Notes under the pieces: generated by a model
Told to the model about the DNA's origin: nothing
Database searches by the model: none
The model's input: only the letters and a program-made list of their open reading frames with translations
Assembly (NCBI RefSeq): GCF_051304405.1
Contig: NZ_JBPPGG010000001.1
Coordinates: 992,001-1,056,000 of the forward strand
Direction of reading: 5' to 3'
Length of the DNA: 64,000 nt
Source of the DNA: Pedomonas sp051304405
Lineage (GTDB): Bacteria; Pseudomonadota; Alphaproteobacteria; Sphingomonadales; Sphingomonadaceae
Shown here: one piece after another, positions 1-8,378 of the stretch
How positions within the stretch are numbered: the stretch's first letter is position 1
Layout of the letters: each line of letters opens with the position of its first letter
Position numbers and translations under genes: made by a program

Positions 1-1
1 G

Positions 2-529
2 CAGGACATGACCGCGCTGCTGGAAGCGGCCGAGGCGGCCGTCGCGGCCGGTGACCACGCTTCCGCCGAGACGCTGTTCGGCGAAATCCTCGACCTCGAC
101 CCGGACAACCTCAAGGCGCTCACCGGCCTTGCCCGCGCCCGCTGCGCGGCAGGCGACCTGCCGGGCGCCCGGGCGCTGCTCGACCGCATCCCCGAGGACA
201 GCGCCGGCGACCCGGCGGTGGTGCAGGCGCGCGCCGTCGTCGCGCTGGCGGCGGAGGCCCGGCCGGTGGAGGATCTGGACGGGCTGCGGGCCTACGTGGA
301 GGCCAACCCGGGCGACCACCAGAGGCGCTACGAGCTGGCCGGCGGCCTGATGGCCGTGGGCGACCGGGAAGGGGCCGCCGATCACCTGCTGGAGATCGTC
401 CGCCGCGACCGGAACTGGAACGGCGGCGAGGCCAAGGCGCGCCTCCTGCGCATGTTCGACGCCATCGGCCTCGAAGACCCGTTCACGAAGGCGACCCGCC
501 GCCGCCTCTCGTCGGTTCTGTTTTCCTGA
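2..529 (+). CDS. CnoX/YbbN-like thioredoxin-family co-chaperone, C-terminal TPR part (5' truncated)
   Basis: The reading frame is open from the window edge, so the N-terminal thioredoxin-like domain expected in this family is probably outside the window. The visible ~176 residues are alpha-helical TPR-like repeats (for example a DPDNLKALTGLARARCAAG unit) followed by the short C-terminal helical region typical of YbbN/CnoX. Such proteins act as cytoplasmic holdases that bind unfolded proteins. The gene is followed closely by a LON-domain gene, a common alphaproteobacterial neighbour. Assignment rests on the TPR part and context only, because the thioredoxin domain is not visible. Confidence 0.68.
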   Translation, partial: QDMTALLEAAEAAVAAGDHASAETLFGEILDLDPDNLKALTGLARARCAAGDLPGARALLDRIPEDSAGDPAVVQARAVVALAAEARPVEDLDGLRAYVEANPGDHQRRYELAGGLMAVGDREGAADHLLEIVRRDRNWNGGEAKARLLRMFDAIGLEDPFTKATRRRLSSVLFS

Positions 530-578
530 CGGCGTGGAACACCAGAGCAGCGGCAGGACGCAGAAAGAGAGCAGACCC

Positions 579-1244
579 ATGGCTGTATCAGGGGGTGTTG
601 GAAGCGCACAGGCAGACCCGCTGCCGGGCGTGATCCCGGTCTTTCCCCTGCCGGGGGCGCTGCTGCTGCCGCGCGCCCATCTGCCGCTGCACATCTTCGA
701 GCCGCGCTACCTCGCCATGGTGCGCGACGCCATGAAGGGCGAGAAGATCATCGGCATGGTCCAGCCCTACGGGGTGCTGGACGATGGCCGCCCCGGCCTG
801 TTCTCGGTGGGCTGCGCCGGGCAGATCGCCCAGTGCGAGGAAACGGAAGACGGCCGCCTGCTCATTGCCCTCAAGGGCGTGTGCCGCTTCCGCATCGCCC
901 GCGAGCTGGCGGTGACTACACCCTACCGCCAGGTGCAGGCGGACTACGCCCCCTACGTGCAGGACCGGATGCCCGCCGCGCCGCTGCCCTCCACCCTGCG
1001 CGGCGAACTGCTCGACCAGCTGGTGCAGTACCTGGAAGCGCGCACCCTGAAGGCGGACTGGGACTCCATCCACAACGCCGATGACGAAATGCTGGTCAGC
1101 GCCATCTGCATGCTCTGCCCCTTCGGGGAGACGGAGAAACAGGCGCTGCTGGAAGCCGCGTCGCTGCCCGAGCGAACGGAGGCCGTCATCCTGCTGATGC
1201 GCTTCGCCGCCGGAGAGACCGGCCCAACCGATGTGAGGCATTGA
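579..1244 (+). CDS. LON-type substrate-binding domain protein (peptidase S16 N-terminal-like)
   Basis: A 221-residue protein consisting only of a LON N-terminal substrate-binding domain. The diagnostic start VFPLPGALLLPRAHLPLHIFEPRYLAM is near residues 20-45. There is no ATPase or Ser-Lys protease domain, so it is not Lon itself. A GTG at 534 is in frame, but the ATG at 579 gives the usual N-terminus. The stop overlaps the next start (TGATG), showing translational coupling to the Trm112-like gene. Function is not established; a substrate-recognition or adaptor role is inference. Confidence 0.85.
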   Translation: MAVSGGVGSAQADPLPGVIPVFPLPGALLLPRAHLPLHIFEPRYLAMVRDAMKGEKIIGMVQPYGVLDDGRPGLFSVGCAGQIAQCEETEDGRLLIALKGVCRFRIARELAVTTPYRQVQADYAPYVQDRMPAAPLPSTLRGELLDQLVQYLEARTLKADWDSIHNADDEMLVSAICMLCPFGETEKQALLEAASLPERTEAVILLMRFAAGETGPTDVRH

Positions 1245-1459
1245 TGAGCGAGAACGAGAACAAGACCGGGAACGAGAACCGGGCCCTGGACCCGCGCCTC
1301 CTGGAAATTCTGGTCTGCCCCCTGACCAAGGGGCCGCTGGAATACGACCGGGAGGCAGGCGAGCTGATCAGCCGCTCGGCAGGCCTCGCCTACCCCATCC
1401 GCAACGGTATCCCCATCATGCTGGTGGACGAAGCCCGGCAGATCGAGGAAACCCGATGA
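1244..1459 (+). CDS. Trm112-family small protein (UPF0434/YcaR)
   Basis: A 71-residue protein with the family core LLEILVCPLTKGPLEYD followed by LAYPIRNGIPIMLVDEAR. Trm112 proteins stabilise and activate several methyltransferases in eukaryotes and archaea; the bacterial single-domain versions are less understood. Only one cysteine of the ancestral zinc site is present, as in bacterial YcaR. The start overlaps the upstream stop by one base and the end overlaps the next gene by four bases (ATGA), so it belongs to a tight operon. Confidence 0.87.
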   Translation: MSENENKTGNENRALDPRLLEILVCPLTKGPLEYDREAGELISRSAGLAYPIRNGIPIMLVDEARQIEETR

Positions 1460-1815
1460 CCGCCGCCCCCTGGCCGCGCGACCTGACCTACAGCCGCAGC
1501 ACCCGGCTGCTCACCGTCACCTTCGACTCCGGCGAAACCTTCACCCTGCCCGCCGAACTGCTGCGGGTGGAAAGCCCCTCGGCCGAAGTGCAAGGCCACG
1601 GACCCGGCCAGAAGCAGATCGTCGCCGGCAAGGCACAGGTGGAAATCGAACGCATCGAACCGGTGGGCCGCTACGCCGTGCGCATCGTGTTCAACGACGG
1701 CCACAACAGCGGCCTCTACACCTGGAACTACCTCCACAAGCTGGGCCGGGAAAAAGACCGGCTGTGGGACGACTACCTCGCCGCCCTGTCCGCCCGCGGC
1801 CTCAGCCGGACGTGA
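1456..1815 (+). CDS. DUF971 / gamma-butyrobetaine hydroxylase-like N-terminal domain protein
   Basis: A 119-residue stand-alone DUF971 domain. It starts with RDLTYSRSTRLLTVTFDSGE, and its C-terminal half contains the GLYTWNYLHKLG motif typical of the family. In eukaryotic gamma-butyrobetaine and trimethyllysine hydroxylases this domain precedes the oxygenase and binds zinc. Bacterial stand-alone copies are often linked to Fe-S or Mrp-type proteins, but no such gene is adjacent here. It is the last gene of the operon and its 3' end runs into a repeat-rich gap. Confidence 0.85.
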   Translation: MTAAPWPRDLTYSRSTRLLTVTFDSGETFTLPAELLRVESPSAEVQGHGPGQKQIVAGKAQVEIERIEPVGRYAVRIVFNDGHNSGLYTWNYLHKLGREKDRLWDDYLAALSARGLSRT

Positions 1816-1842
1816 GGGGGGTGGTTTCAGGGGTTCGGTTTT

Positions 1843-1890
1843 GAAGGAGGGACTTGTCCCTCCTTCACCTCCCTGTCGTTTCGGGACGTG
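1843..1890. repeat. Palindromic intergenic repeat, element A (solitary left arm)
   Basis: Hairpin at 1843-1866 (GAAGGAGGGAC...GTCCCTCCTTC) is followed by the family linker ACCTCCCTGTCGTTTCGGGACGTG, up to 1890. It matches the left arm of the paired elements, but no right arm was found in the expected place, so it looks like a decayed or solo copy. Confidence 0.8.
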
Positions 1891-2187
1891 TTCCCCGCGC
1901 CCTGCTGGAAAGCGGGGTTTAAACGGGGCGCGCCAACGGCTGGGCCGGGTACGTCCCGGAAAATCCCCCTGCCAGACGCCAAACGGGGCGAGAGTGGCCT
2001 CGCGCATGGCCCGTAATCGCCCGTAAAGGCACCTTGCAGCGCCGAAACAGACCTGCCCGCTACCTCCCTAGCCAAAATAGGCAAAAACCTCTATACGAGC
2101 GTTTAAACCCCCGTAGCGTCGATTTGCCAGATCGGAAAAAGGCGCGGCCGTTCAATAACCAGTTTCAGGAAGAAATATTTTCAGGAT

Positions 2188-2321
2188 GCAGGGGGATCTT
2201 GATCCCCCTGCGACCCCCGAGTGATCTTTCGGGCCGCACTTGGCCGTTCTGGCGCGCCCGCTGGAGAAAAGGCGCGGCCCGAAACGAAAGGGAGGTGCAG
2301 GAGGGTCCGCGACCCTCCTGC
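2188..2321. repeat. Palindromic intergenic repeat, element B (paired)
   Basis: Left hairpin 2188-2211 and right hairpin 2297-2321 flank a central GGGCCGC...GCGCGGCCC inverted repeat. The right linker AACGAAAGGGAGGTG is the reverse complement of the left linkers in other copies. The right hairpin is followed by an A-rich run. It lies between convergent genes. Confidence 0.88.
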
Positions 2322-2356
2322 GAAAAAACAAAAAACAAGACGCTCCTGAAAACCCC

Positions 2357-3583
2357 TTACGCCCGCTCGCCCTGGAGGAGCCTTGGCAGCTTGCCGGTGG
2401 CGCCCATGGCCTCGCGCATGAAGAAGCCCTTGAGCGGCGGGATGCGGTTGACGAGGCCGATGCCGAAGCGCCGGGCGAAGGTGACGGTTTTCAGGTCGTT
2501 GGAGAACAGGCGCACCAGGCCGTCCATCACCGCGGCGGAGGAGACGTTGTCCGGCCGCCGCCACTGCTGGTAGCGGCGGAGCACGTCGGGCGAGCCGATG
2601 TCGAGGCCGATGCGGGCGGATTCCACCAACACCTGGGTGAAGGCGGCCACGTCGCGCAGGCCCATGTTGAGGCCCTGTCCCGCGATGGGGTGGATGCCGT
2701 GGGCGGAGTCGCCGATGAGGGCGAAGCGGTCGTCGATGTAGCGCTCCGCATGGATGAAGCCGAGCGGGTAGGACCAGCGCGGCGCGGCCAGCTCCACCTT
2801 GCCGAGGAAGTCGCCGAAGCGGCGCTGGAGTTCGGCGAGGAAGGCGCGGTCGCTGAGGCCCATGTAGGCGGGGCCGTCCTTGTCCGAGACGGTCCAGACG
2901 ATGCCGCTGCGGTTGTGCTGGAGCGGCAGGATGGCGAAGGGGCCGTTGGGCAGGAAGCGCTCGTGCGCCACGTCGCCGTGGGGTTTCTCGTGGGCGACGG
3001 TGGTGACGATGCCGTGCTGGCGGTAGGACCACTGGGCGACGCGGATGCCCACCTGCTCGCGCAGGGAGGAGCGGCGCCCCTCGGCGGAGACGAGCAGCGG
3101 CGCGACCAGCCGGGTGCCGCTGGCGAGCACCGCCTCCACCCGGGCGCTGGAGCGGTTCCACGAGACCAGCCGGTCCGGCGCGTGGAGGCGGATGCCCTCG
3201 CTCTGCCGGTAGGCGGCCATGAGCCCGGCGCGCAGCAGGCGGTTCTCGAACATGTAGCCCAGCGGCTCGTCGCCGATGGCGGCGCTGTCGAACTGGAGGA
3301 AGCGGGGCGAGTCGCCGTCGGTCACCAGGATCTTGCGGATGGGCTGGGCCACGTCCGCCAGGTGCGGCCACACGCCGATGGCCTGGAACATCTTGGCCGA
3401 GGCGTTGGCGATGGCCGAGGCGCGCCCGTCGAAGCTGGCCTCGAGGGTGGCGTTGAGATCGGCGCTGTCCACCACCGCCACCTCCAGGCCATGGCTGGAG
3501 AGGGCCAGCGCCAGGGTCATGCCCACAAGGCCGCCGCCGATGATGATCGCGTCGACCGAAATCGCCCTGTTCTCGTCCGCCAT
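2357..3583 (-). CDS. UbiH/UbiF/VisC-family FAD-dependent ubiquinone-biosynthesis hydroxylase
   Basis: A 408-residue flavoprotein monooxygenase. The N-terminal dinucleotide-binding motif (GGGLVG, residues 16-21) and the C-terminal FAD motif GDSAHGIHPIAGQGLNMGLRD (starting near residue 291) are both clear and typical of UbiH/COQ6-type ring hydroxylases. The position hydroxylated cannot be read from sequence. The ATG at 3583 is preceded by a GAGGGACAGG ribosome site and gives the expected start. The frame stays open far upstream, antisense to ftsK, but that extension has no homology and is rejected. The gene is divergent from ftsK. Confidence 0.92.
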   Translation of the reverse strand: MADENRAISVDAIIIGGGLVGMTLALALSSHGLEVAVVDSADLNATLEASFDGRASAIANASAKMFQAIGVWPHLADVAQPIRKILVTDGDSPRFLQFDSAAIGDEPLGYMFENRLLRAGLMAAYRQSEGIRLHAPDRLVSWNRSSARVEAVLASGTRLVAPLLVSAEGRRSSLREQVGIRVAQWSYRQHGIVTTVAHEKPHGDVAHERFLPNGPFAILPLQHNRSGIVWTVSDKDGPAYMGLSDRAFLAELQRRFGDFLGKVELAAPRWSYPLGFIHAERYIDDRFALIGDSAHGIHPIAGQGLNMGLRDVAAFTQVLVESARIGLDIGSPDVLRRYQQWRRPDNVSSAAVMDGLVRLFSNDLKTVTFARRFGIGLVNRIPPLKGFFMREAMGATGKLPRLLQGERA

Positions 3584-3799
3584 GAACCTGTCCCTCGCTG
3601 TTGCTCCGGCACCCTTGTATGCCGCCTTATGCCCCCGGACGGTAGGAATTTCCATGATCGAGACCAATGCGCCGCGAACAGGCCGGGCACGGCGGGGTGC
3701 CCGGCTTGTTCGGGCTCCGGCAAACGGTTTATCGTGAGCCGGACCGCGCCGACTTGACGGTGGCGGGGGCTTCCGGCTCATAAGCGGTCCAAGGACAAG
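3584..3799. promoter_or_regulatory. Divergent promoter region between the UbiH-like gene and ftsK
   Basis: These 216 bp separate two gene starts that point away from each other, so promoters for both must lie here. I could not pick out a clear -35/-10 pair for either gene. Confidence 0.4.
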
Positions 3800-6199
3800 G
3801 TGCGATTCCGGCAGTACCGGCGCAAACTCTCGGCTAAGGCAGGACAAGGTATCAAAGCAGTGGCACGTGCGCGCTTCCCCAAGTTGCCCGGCTCCCTCAG
3901 CGAACGCATGGGCGCGATCGGCGAACCGGTCCTGCGCCTGGGCGGCGGACTGGGGCTGAGCCTGATCGGCCTGTGCCTGCTGACGGCGCTGCTGAGCTAC
4001 GACCCGGCGGATCCGTCGCTCAACCACGCCACCGCCGCCGCCCCCAACAACTGGCTGGGCCGGCCGGGCGCGACGCTGGCGGATCTGGCCTATCAGGTGT
4101 TCGGCCTCGGCATCTGGTTCGTGGTGCTGCCGGTGCTGTGCTGGGCCTTCCGCGCCCTGCGCCGCCTGCCGACGCGCAACCTGCGCCGCTCGGTGATCTT
4201 CGCCTTCTGCGGCGCGATCGTGCTCAGCCTCGCCTGCGGCTGGGTGCCGGCCTGGCCCTCCTGGCCGGTGGACGCGGGCGTGGGCGGCGTGGTCGGCTTC
4301 CTCGGCGTCCGGGGCGTCACTGCCCTTGCCGAACAGTGGGGCTGGCAGCCGCTGGGCTGGGTGTTCTGCGTACCGCTGCTGCTGATCGGCCTTGTGCTGT
4401 TCGTCTTCAGCCTGGGGCTGGAGAGCAGCGACTGGGAGCGGCTCAAGGCCCTGTTCCAGCGGCCCGAGCGCTACGTGCCGCCCTATGAGCGGGAGGAGGA
4501 GGAGCCCCGGCCCCAGAGCATCCGCCGCGAGCCCAAGCTCATGGCACCCGACGCGCCCGCCCCGGCGATGGAGGAGGAGGAGGACGCCAGGCCCCGCCTG
4601 CGCGACCGCATCCTGCCGCCCAAGAAGAAGGAGCCGGCCGCCGCCCCCAAGACGCAGAGCCGCCAGGGCGACCTCAAGCTGGGCGACAAGTACGATCCGC
4701 CCTCGCTCGACCTGCTGGCGCCGGTGGTGAAATCGGACAACAAGGGCTTCGACCGGGCGGCGCTGGAGCAGAACGCCCGCCTGCTGGAATCCGTGCTCGA
4801 GGACTACGGCGTCAAGGGCCAGATCATCCAGGTGCGCCCGGGCCCGGTGGTCACCATGTACGAACTGGAGCCCGCGCCGGGCATCAAGTCGTCCCGCGTC
4901 ATCGGCCTCGCCGACGACATCGCCCGCTCCATGAGCGCCATCTCGGCCCGCGTGGCGGTGGTGCCGGGACGCAATGTCATCGGCATCGAGCTGCCCAACG
5001 CCAAGCGCGACACCGTCTACCTGAAGGAGCTGCTGCTCTCCGACGCCTTCACCACGGACAAGAAGACCCTGCCCATGGTGCTGGGCAAGGACATCGCCGG
5101 CGACGCGGTGGTGGCGGACCTCGCCCCCATGCCGCACCTGCTGATCGCGGGCACCACCGGCTCGGGCAAGTCGGTCGGCCTCAACGCCATGATCGTCTCC
5201 CTGCTCTACCGCATGGGGCCGGACCGGCTGCGCTTCATCATGATCGACCCCAAGATGCTGGAGCTGTCCGTCTACGACGGCATCCCGCATCTGCTGGCCC
5301 CGGTCGTCACCGAGCCGAAGAAGGCCATCGCCGCCCTCAAGTGGGCCGTGCGCGAGATGGATGACCGCTACCGCAAGATGGCCAGCGTCAACGCCCGCTC
5401 GCTCGCCGGCTTCAACGAGAAGGTGATGGAGAGCAAGGCGCGCGGCCAGTCGCTGGTGCGCAAGGTCCACACCGGCTACGACCGCGAAACCGGCCAGCCC
5501 ATCTACGAGGAGCAGACCTTCGACTTCGACCCGCTGCCGCTGATCGTGGTGGTGGTGGACGAGCTGGCCGACCTGATGATGGTGGCGGGCAAGGAAGTGG
5601 AAGTGCTCATCCAGCGCCTCGCCCAGAAGGCGCGCGCGGCGGGCATCCACCTCATCATGGCGACACAGCGGCCGTCGGTGGACGTCATCACCGGCGTCAT
5701 CAAGGCCAACCTGCCGACCCGCATCTCCTTCGCCGTCACCTCCAAGATCGACAGCCGCACCATCCTCGGCGAGCAGGGCGCGGAGCAGCTGCTCGGCAAG
5801 GGCGACATGCTCTACATGGCGGGCGGCAAGCAGATCACCCGCGTGCACGGCCCGTTCGTCTCCGAGGAGGAGGTGGAGCGCGTCGCCGACCACTGGCGCA
5901 GCCAGGGGATGCCGGACTACGTGGAAGCTGTCACCGAGGAGCCGGACGAGAACGAGGACGTGGGCTTCGACGGCGAGGCGGGCGACGACGGCGGCGAGGG
6001 CGACATGTACCGCCGCGCCGTGCAGATCGTGGCGGAATCGCAGAAGGCCTCCACCAGCTACCTGCAACGCCAGCTGCGGATCGGCTACAACAGCGCCGCG
6101 CGCCTGATCGAACGCATGGAGAAGGAAGGCCTGGTGGGCCAGCCGGACCATGTGGGCCGCCGCGAGGTGTTCCTCGACCGCGACGGCACCCGGCTGTAG
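3800..6199 (+). CDS. ftsK: DNA translocase FtsK
   Basis: A 799-residue FtsK. There are about four to five N-terminal membrane segments (roughly residues 45-67, 102-120, 129-148, 160-178 and 188-210), an acidic and proline-rich linker, the motor domain with Walker A GTTGSGKS (451-458) and Walker B IVVVVDELAD, and a C-terminal winged-helix gamma domain after about residue 735 that reads KOPS. It pumps DNA at the septum and activates dimer resolution. The GTG at 3800 has AAGGAC upstream; GTG 3860 is a possible alternative start. The order ftsK, lolA, xth is common in Alphaproteobacteria. Confidence 0.96.
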   Translation: MRFRQYRRKLSAKAGQGIKAVARARFPKLPGSLSERMGAIGEPVLRLGGGLGLSLIGLCLLTALLSYDPADPSLNHATAAAPNNWLGRPGATLADLAYQVFGLGIWFVVLPVLCWAFRALRRLPTRNLRRSVIFAFCGAIVLSLACGWVPAWPSWPVDAGVGGVVGFLGVRGVTALAEQWGWQPLGWVFCVPLLLIGLVLFVFSLGLESSDWERLKALFQRPERYVPPYEREEEEPRPQSIRREPKLMAPDAPAPAMEEEEDARPRLRDRILPPKKKEPAAAPKTQSRQGDLKLGDKYDPPSLDLLAPVVKSDNKGFDRAALEQNARLLESVLEDYGVKGQIIQVRPGPVVTMYELEPAPGIKSSRVIGLADDIARSMSAISARVAVVPGRNVIGIELPNAKRDTVYLKELLLSDAFTTDKKTLPMVLGKDIAGDAVVADLAPMPHLLIAGTTGSGKSVGLNAMIVSLLYRMGPDRLRFIMIDPKMLELSVYDGIPHLLAPVVTEPKKAIAALKWAVREMDDRYRKMASVNARSLAGFNEKVMESKARGQSLVRKVHTGYDRETGQPIYEEQTFDFDPLPLIVVVVDELADLMMVAGKEVEVLIQRLAQKARAAGIHLIMATQRPSVDVITGVIKANLPTRISFAVTSKIDSRTILGEQGAEQLLGKGDMLYMAGGKQITRVHGPFVSEEEVERVADHWRSQGMPDYVEAVTEEPDENEDVGFDGEAGDDGGEGDMYRRAVQIVAESQKASTSYLQRQLRIGYNSAARLIERMEKEGLVGQPDHVGRREVFLDRDGTRL

Positions 6200-6536
6200 G
6201 AGGTATGTGGGATTTTTCGCAGGCGGGACCCGGTCCCTCCTGCACCTCCCTTTCGTTATCGGGACGTGCGCCTATGCAAGGGCGCGGCCCAATCAGGCAG
6301 GTTTTCATTCGGCCGCGTTTCCAGCGCACGCCTGAAACGCGGCCCGAAAAACGGACAGGGGGTGCAGGGGGATTACAGATCCCCCTGCTTGTCTCTTTTC
6401 CCCCTGCTTGTCTCTTTTTTTGCGCGCTTCCGCGCACCCTCGCTTTGTCTCTTGAAAGATGACATTAGAAATCAAACGGTTCAGCCGGAGTTCAGGCGAA
6501 ACCGGCCACCTGAAGGTGAGATTTGGAGATTGTACG
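6200..6536. other. Intergenic gap of 337 bp between ftsK and lolA
   Basis: It holds palindromic element C (6219-6388), then an exact 19-bp tandem duplication (6381-6399 and 6400-6418, CCCCCTGCTTGTCTCTTTT) and a small GCGCGCTTCCGCGC hairpin (6422-6435). The last ~100 bp before lolA should contain its promoter, which I could not define. Confidence 0.7.
6219..6388. repeat. Palindromic intergenic repeat, element C (paired)
   Basis: Left hairpin 6219-6243 with linker ACCTCCCTTTCGTTATCGGG, two internal modules (a GACGTGCGC/GCGCGGCCC arm pair, then GGCCGCGTTTC/GAAACGCGGCC), and right hairpin 6364-6388. The left flank is T-rich. It lies just downstream of ftsK. Confidence 0.87.
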
Positions 6537-7196
6537 ATGCGTTTTCTGACCGCCCTGATGCTCAGTCTCGCCGTGCCCGCCGCGGGCGCAGGGGTGATGG
6601 CAGGCCCGGCCGTGGCGCAGCAGTCTGCTTCCTCGGCCCTGACCCAGGTTGAAACCCACCTGCGCGAGGTGAAGAGCCTCCAGGCGGACTTTACCCAGAC
6701 CGCCGACACCGGCGCCGTGGCCACAGGGCAGATGATCCTCGCCAAGCCGGGCAAAGTGCGGTTCGACTTCGGCAAGGACTCGCCGCTGCTCATCGTCTCC
6801 AACGGCAGCGTGCTGTCGATGGTGGACTACGAGGTGGCGCAGGTCACCCGCTGGCCGGTGAAGGAGACGCCGCTCGCCCTGCTGCTGGACGACAAGGTGT
6901 CGCTGGCCGGGCGGGCGCGGGTGCTCCCCGCCGACGAGACACCCCAGGGCTTCATCGCCGTGGAGGGCCGCGACCCCAAGCATCCCGAATACGGCACCAT
7001 CACCCTGTTCTTCCAGAAGACGCCCAAGGGACCGGCCGGCCTCATGCTGATGGGCTGGCGCGTGCTGGATGGACAAGGGCGCACAACCATGGTTCAATTG
7101 TCCAATCAAAAATTGAACGAGGCGGTCTCCGACAGCGCCTTCCGCTTCAAGGATCCGCGCGGCCTGCGCACCGCCAGACCAGGCCGCCTTCGCTGA
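6537..7196 (+). CDS. lolA: LolA-like outer-membrane lipoprotein carrier protein
   Basis: A 219-residue periplasmic protein with a signal peptide ending around AGPAVAQQ. The mature domain opens LTQVETHLREVKSLQADFTQT, the typical LolA start, and contains the GQMILAKPGKVRFDF strand pair. LolA carries lipoproteins from LolCDE to the outer membrane. An in-frame ATG at 6459 exists, but ATG 6537 begins directly at the signal peptide and has a GGAG site 8 bp upstream. It is followed by two inverted repeats that may end its transcript. Confidence 0.88.
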   Translation: MRFLTALMLSLAVPAAGAGVMAGPAVAQQSASSALTQVETHLREVKSLQADFTQTADTGAVATGQMILAKPGKVRFDFGKDSPLLIVSNGSVLSMVDYEVAQVTRWPVKETPLALLLDDKVSLAGRARVLPADETPQGFIAVEGRDPKHPEYGTITLFFQKTPKGPAGLMLMGWRVLDGQGRTTMVQLSNQKLNEAVSDSAFRFKDPRGLRTARPGRLR

Positions 7197-7208
7197 GCGA
7201 CAAACCGT

Positions 7209-7250
7209 GCAGGAATGTCGCCTAGCTGCGTTGACCCGCGACATTCCTGC
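7209..7250 (+). terminator. Inverted repeat after lolA (possible terminator)
   Basis: GCAGGAATGTCG at 7209-7220 is exactly complementary to CGACATTCCTGC at 7239-7250. It starts 13 bp after the lolA stop. There is no T-tract, so termination is not assured. Confidence 0.4.
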
Positions 7251-7375
7251 ATCCTGCCGCGGTTGAAATGGGAAGGGGCCAATCCTATTTCTGATGAGGC
7301 AGCGGCACTCTTGTCGTCGGGATTTGCCCCCCTGTTGCCCGACCACTGTCGCTGCTTGCGTGACGAGCGCAGTCT

Positions 7376-7407
7376 GGACCCCGCCTCCTGCCCCCGAGGC
7401 GGGGTCC
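7376..7407 (+). terminator. Strong GC hairpin downstream of lolA
   Basis: GGACCCCGCCTC pairs with GAGGCGGGGTCC over a 12-bp perfect stem with an 8-nt loop. It is followed by TTCGCGTTT, only weakly T-rich. It is a plausible terminator or structured 3' end. Confidence 0.5.
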
Positions 7408-7422
7408 TTCGCGTTTGCGGAC

Positions 7423-7474
7423 CCCCGGCACTGAACTCCGGCATAGAACCCCGGCATTGAACCCCGGCACTGAT
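7423..7474. repeat. Four 13-bp tandem units
   Basis: Units at 7423, 7436, 7449 and 7462 follow the pattern CCCCGGCAYTGAA, with a few substitutions in units 2 and 4. Non-coding; a possible slippage-prone minisatellite. Confidence 0.75.
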
Positions 7475-7583
7475 GCTCCTCTGAAGGACGGATTTGGCGT
7501 GTCTGCACGCATCTTCCGTTGCAGGGACGGCGTATGCGCGTAAAGCTTGTCCCGAGAGACCGTGTAGCTTAGTACAACCGCCA

Positions 7584-8378
7584 ATGTCTGTTACTCTTCG
7601 CATCGCTTCCTGGAACATCAATTCCGTCCGCGCGCGTCTGGACCTGGTGGCCCGCTTCCTGAAGGAATATGCGCCCGACGTGCTGTGCCTTCAGGAAATC
7701 AAGGCCGCCAACGGCGACTTCCCCGCCGCCTTCTTCGCCGAGCATGGCTATACCCACATGCAGTTGCGCGGCCAGCGCATGCATCATGGCGTTGCCATCC
7801 TCTCGCGCGTGGAACTGACAGAGGCGGACAGCCACGACTGGCAGGGCAACGACGAGGCCCGCCACGTGGGCGCGACGCTCCCCGGCGGCATCCGGCTGGA
7901 GAATGTCTACATCCCGGCGGGCGGGGACATCCCCGACGCCAGGCTCAACCCCAAGTTCGGGCAGAAGCTGGACTACTACGACCGCATGACCCGCTGGTCG
8001 GAAAAGCTCCGGCGGCCTACCATCCTGCTTGGCGATTTCAACATCGCCCCGCTACCCTGTGACGTGTGGAACCACAAGCACATGCTCAAGGTGGTCAGCC
8101 ACACGCCGGTGGAGGTGGAGAAGATGGAACAGCTTCGGCAGAGCCACGGCTGGGTGGACCTGGGACGGGTCGCCATTCCCGCACCGGAGCGGCAGTTCAC
8201 CTGGTGGAGCTACCGCGCCAAGGACTGGCAGGTGACTGATCGCGGCCTGCGACTCGACCACATCTGGCTCTCGCCCGAGCTGGCCGGAACCCATATCGAC
8301 TATCAGGTGCTGGAAGATGTCCGTGGCTGGGACAAGCCCTCGGACCACGCACCGATCATCGCGAGCTTCAACTGGTGA
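7584..8378 (+). CDS. xth: Exodeoxyribonuclease III (AP endonuclease, EEP superfamily)
   Basis: A 264-residue ExoIII with all the expected motifs: ASWNINSVRAR at residues ~7-17, CLQEIKA with the metal-binding Glu, LLGDFNIAP, and the C-terminal SDHAPIIA with the catalytic Asp-His. It repairs abasic sites and has 3'-5' exonuclease activity. The ATG at 7584 gives the standard N-terminus. Its stop overlaps the GTG start of ribA, so the two are translated together. Confidence 0.95.
   Translation: MSVTLRIASWNINSVRARLDLVARFLKEYAPDVLCLQEIKAANGDFPAAFFAEHGYTHMQLRGQRMHHGVAILSRVELTEADSHDWQGNDEARHVGATLPGGIRLENVYIPAGGDIPDARLNPKFGQKLDYYDRMTRWSEKLRRPTILLGDFNIAPLPCDVWNHKHMLKVVSHTPVEVEKMEQLRQSHGWVDLGRVAIPAPERQFTWWSYRAKDWQVTDRGLRLDHIWLSPELAGTHIDYQVLEDVRGWDKPSDHAPIIASFNW

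Larger units (their letters stand above)
1816..2356. other. Intergenic gap of about 540 bp between convergent genes, filled by repeats
   Basis: This is the 3'-to-3' gap between the DUF971 gene and the UbiH-like gene. It contains one solitary hairpin (1843-1866) and one paired palindromic element (2188-2321). The ~290 bp between them hold GC-rich and AT-rich patches with no convincing gene; short open frames lack start signals and recognisable domains. Confidence 0.75.
7197..7583. other. Intergenic gap of 387 bp between lolA and xth
   Basis: Contents in order: a perfect 12-bp inverted repeat with an 18-nt loop (7209-7250), a strong GC hairpin (7376-7407), four 13-bp tandem units (7423-7474), and about 110 bp leading to xth. 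No gene was recognised. Confidence 0.7.

Noticed and set aside
3584..6151. Very long minus-strand open frame extending the UbiH-like gene antisense to ftsK
   Set aside because: High-GC DNA gives long open antisense frames. The extension is low-complexity (His, Ala, Gln, Arg) and lacks any domain, while ftsK on the other strand is complete.
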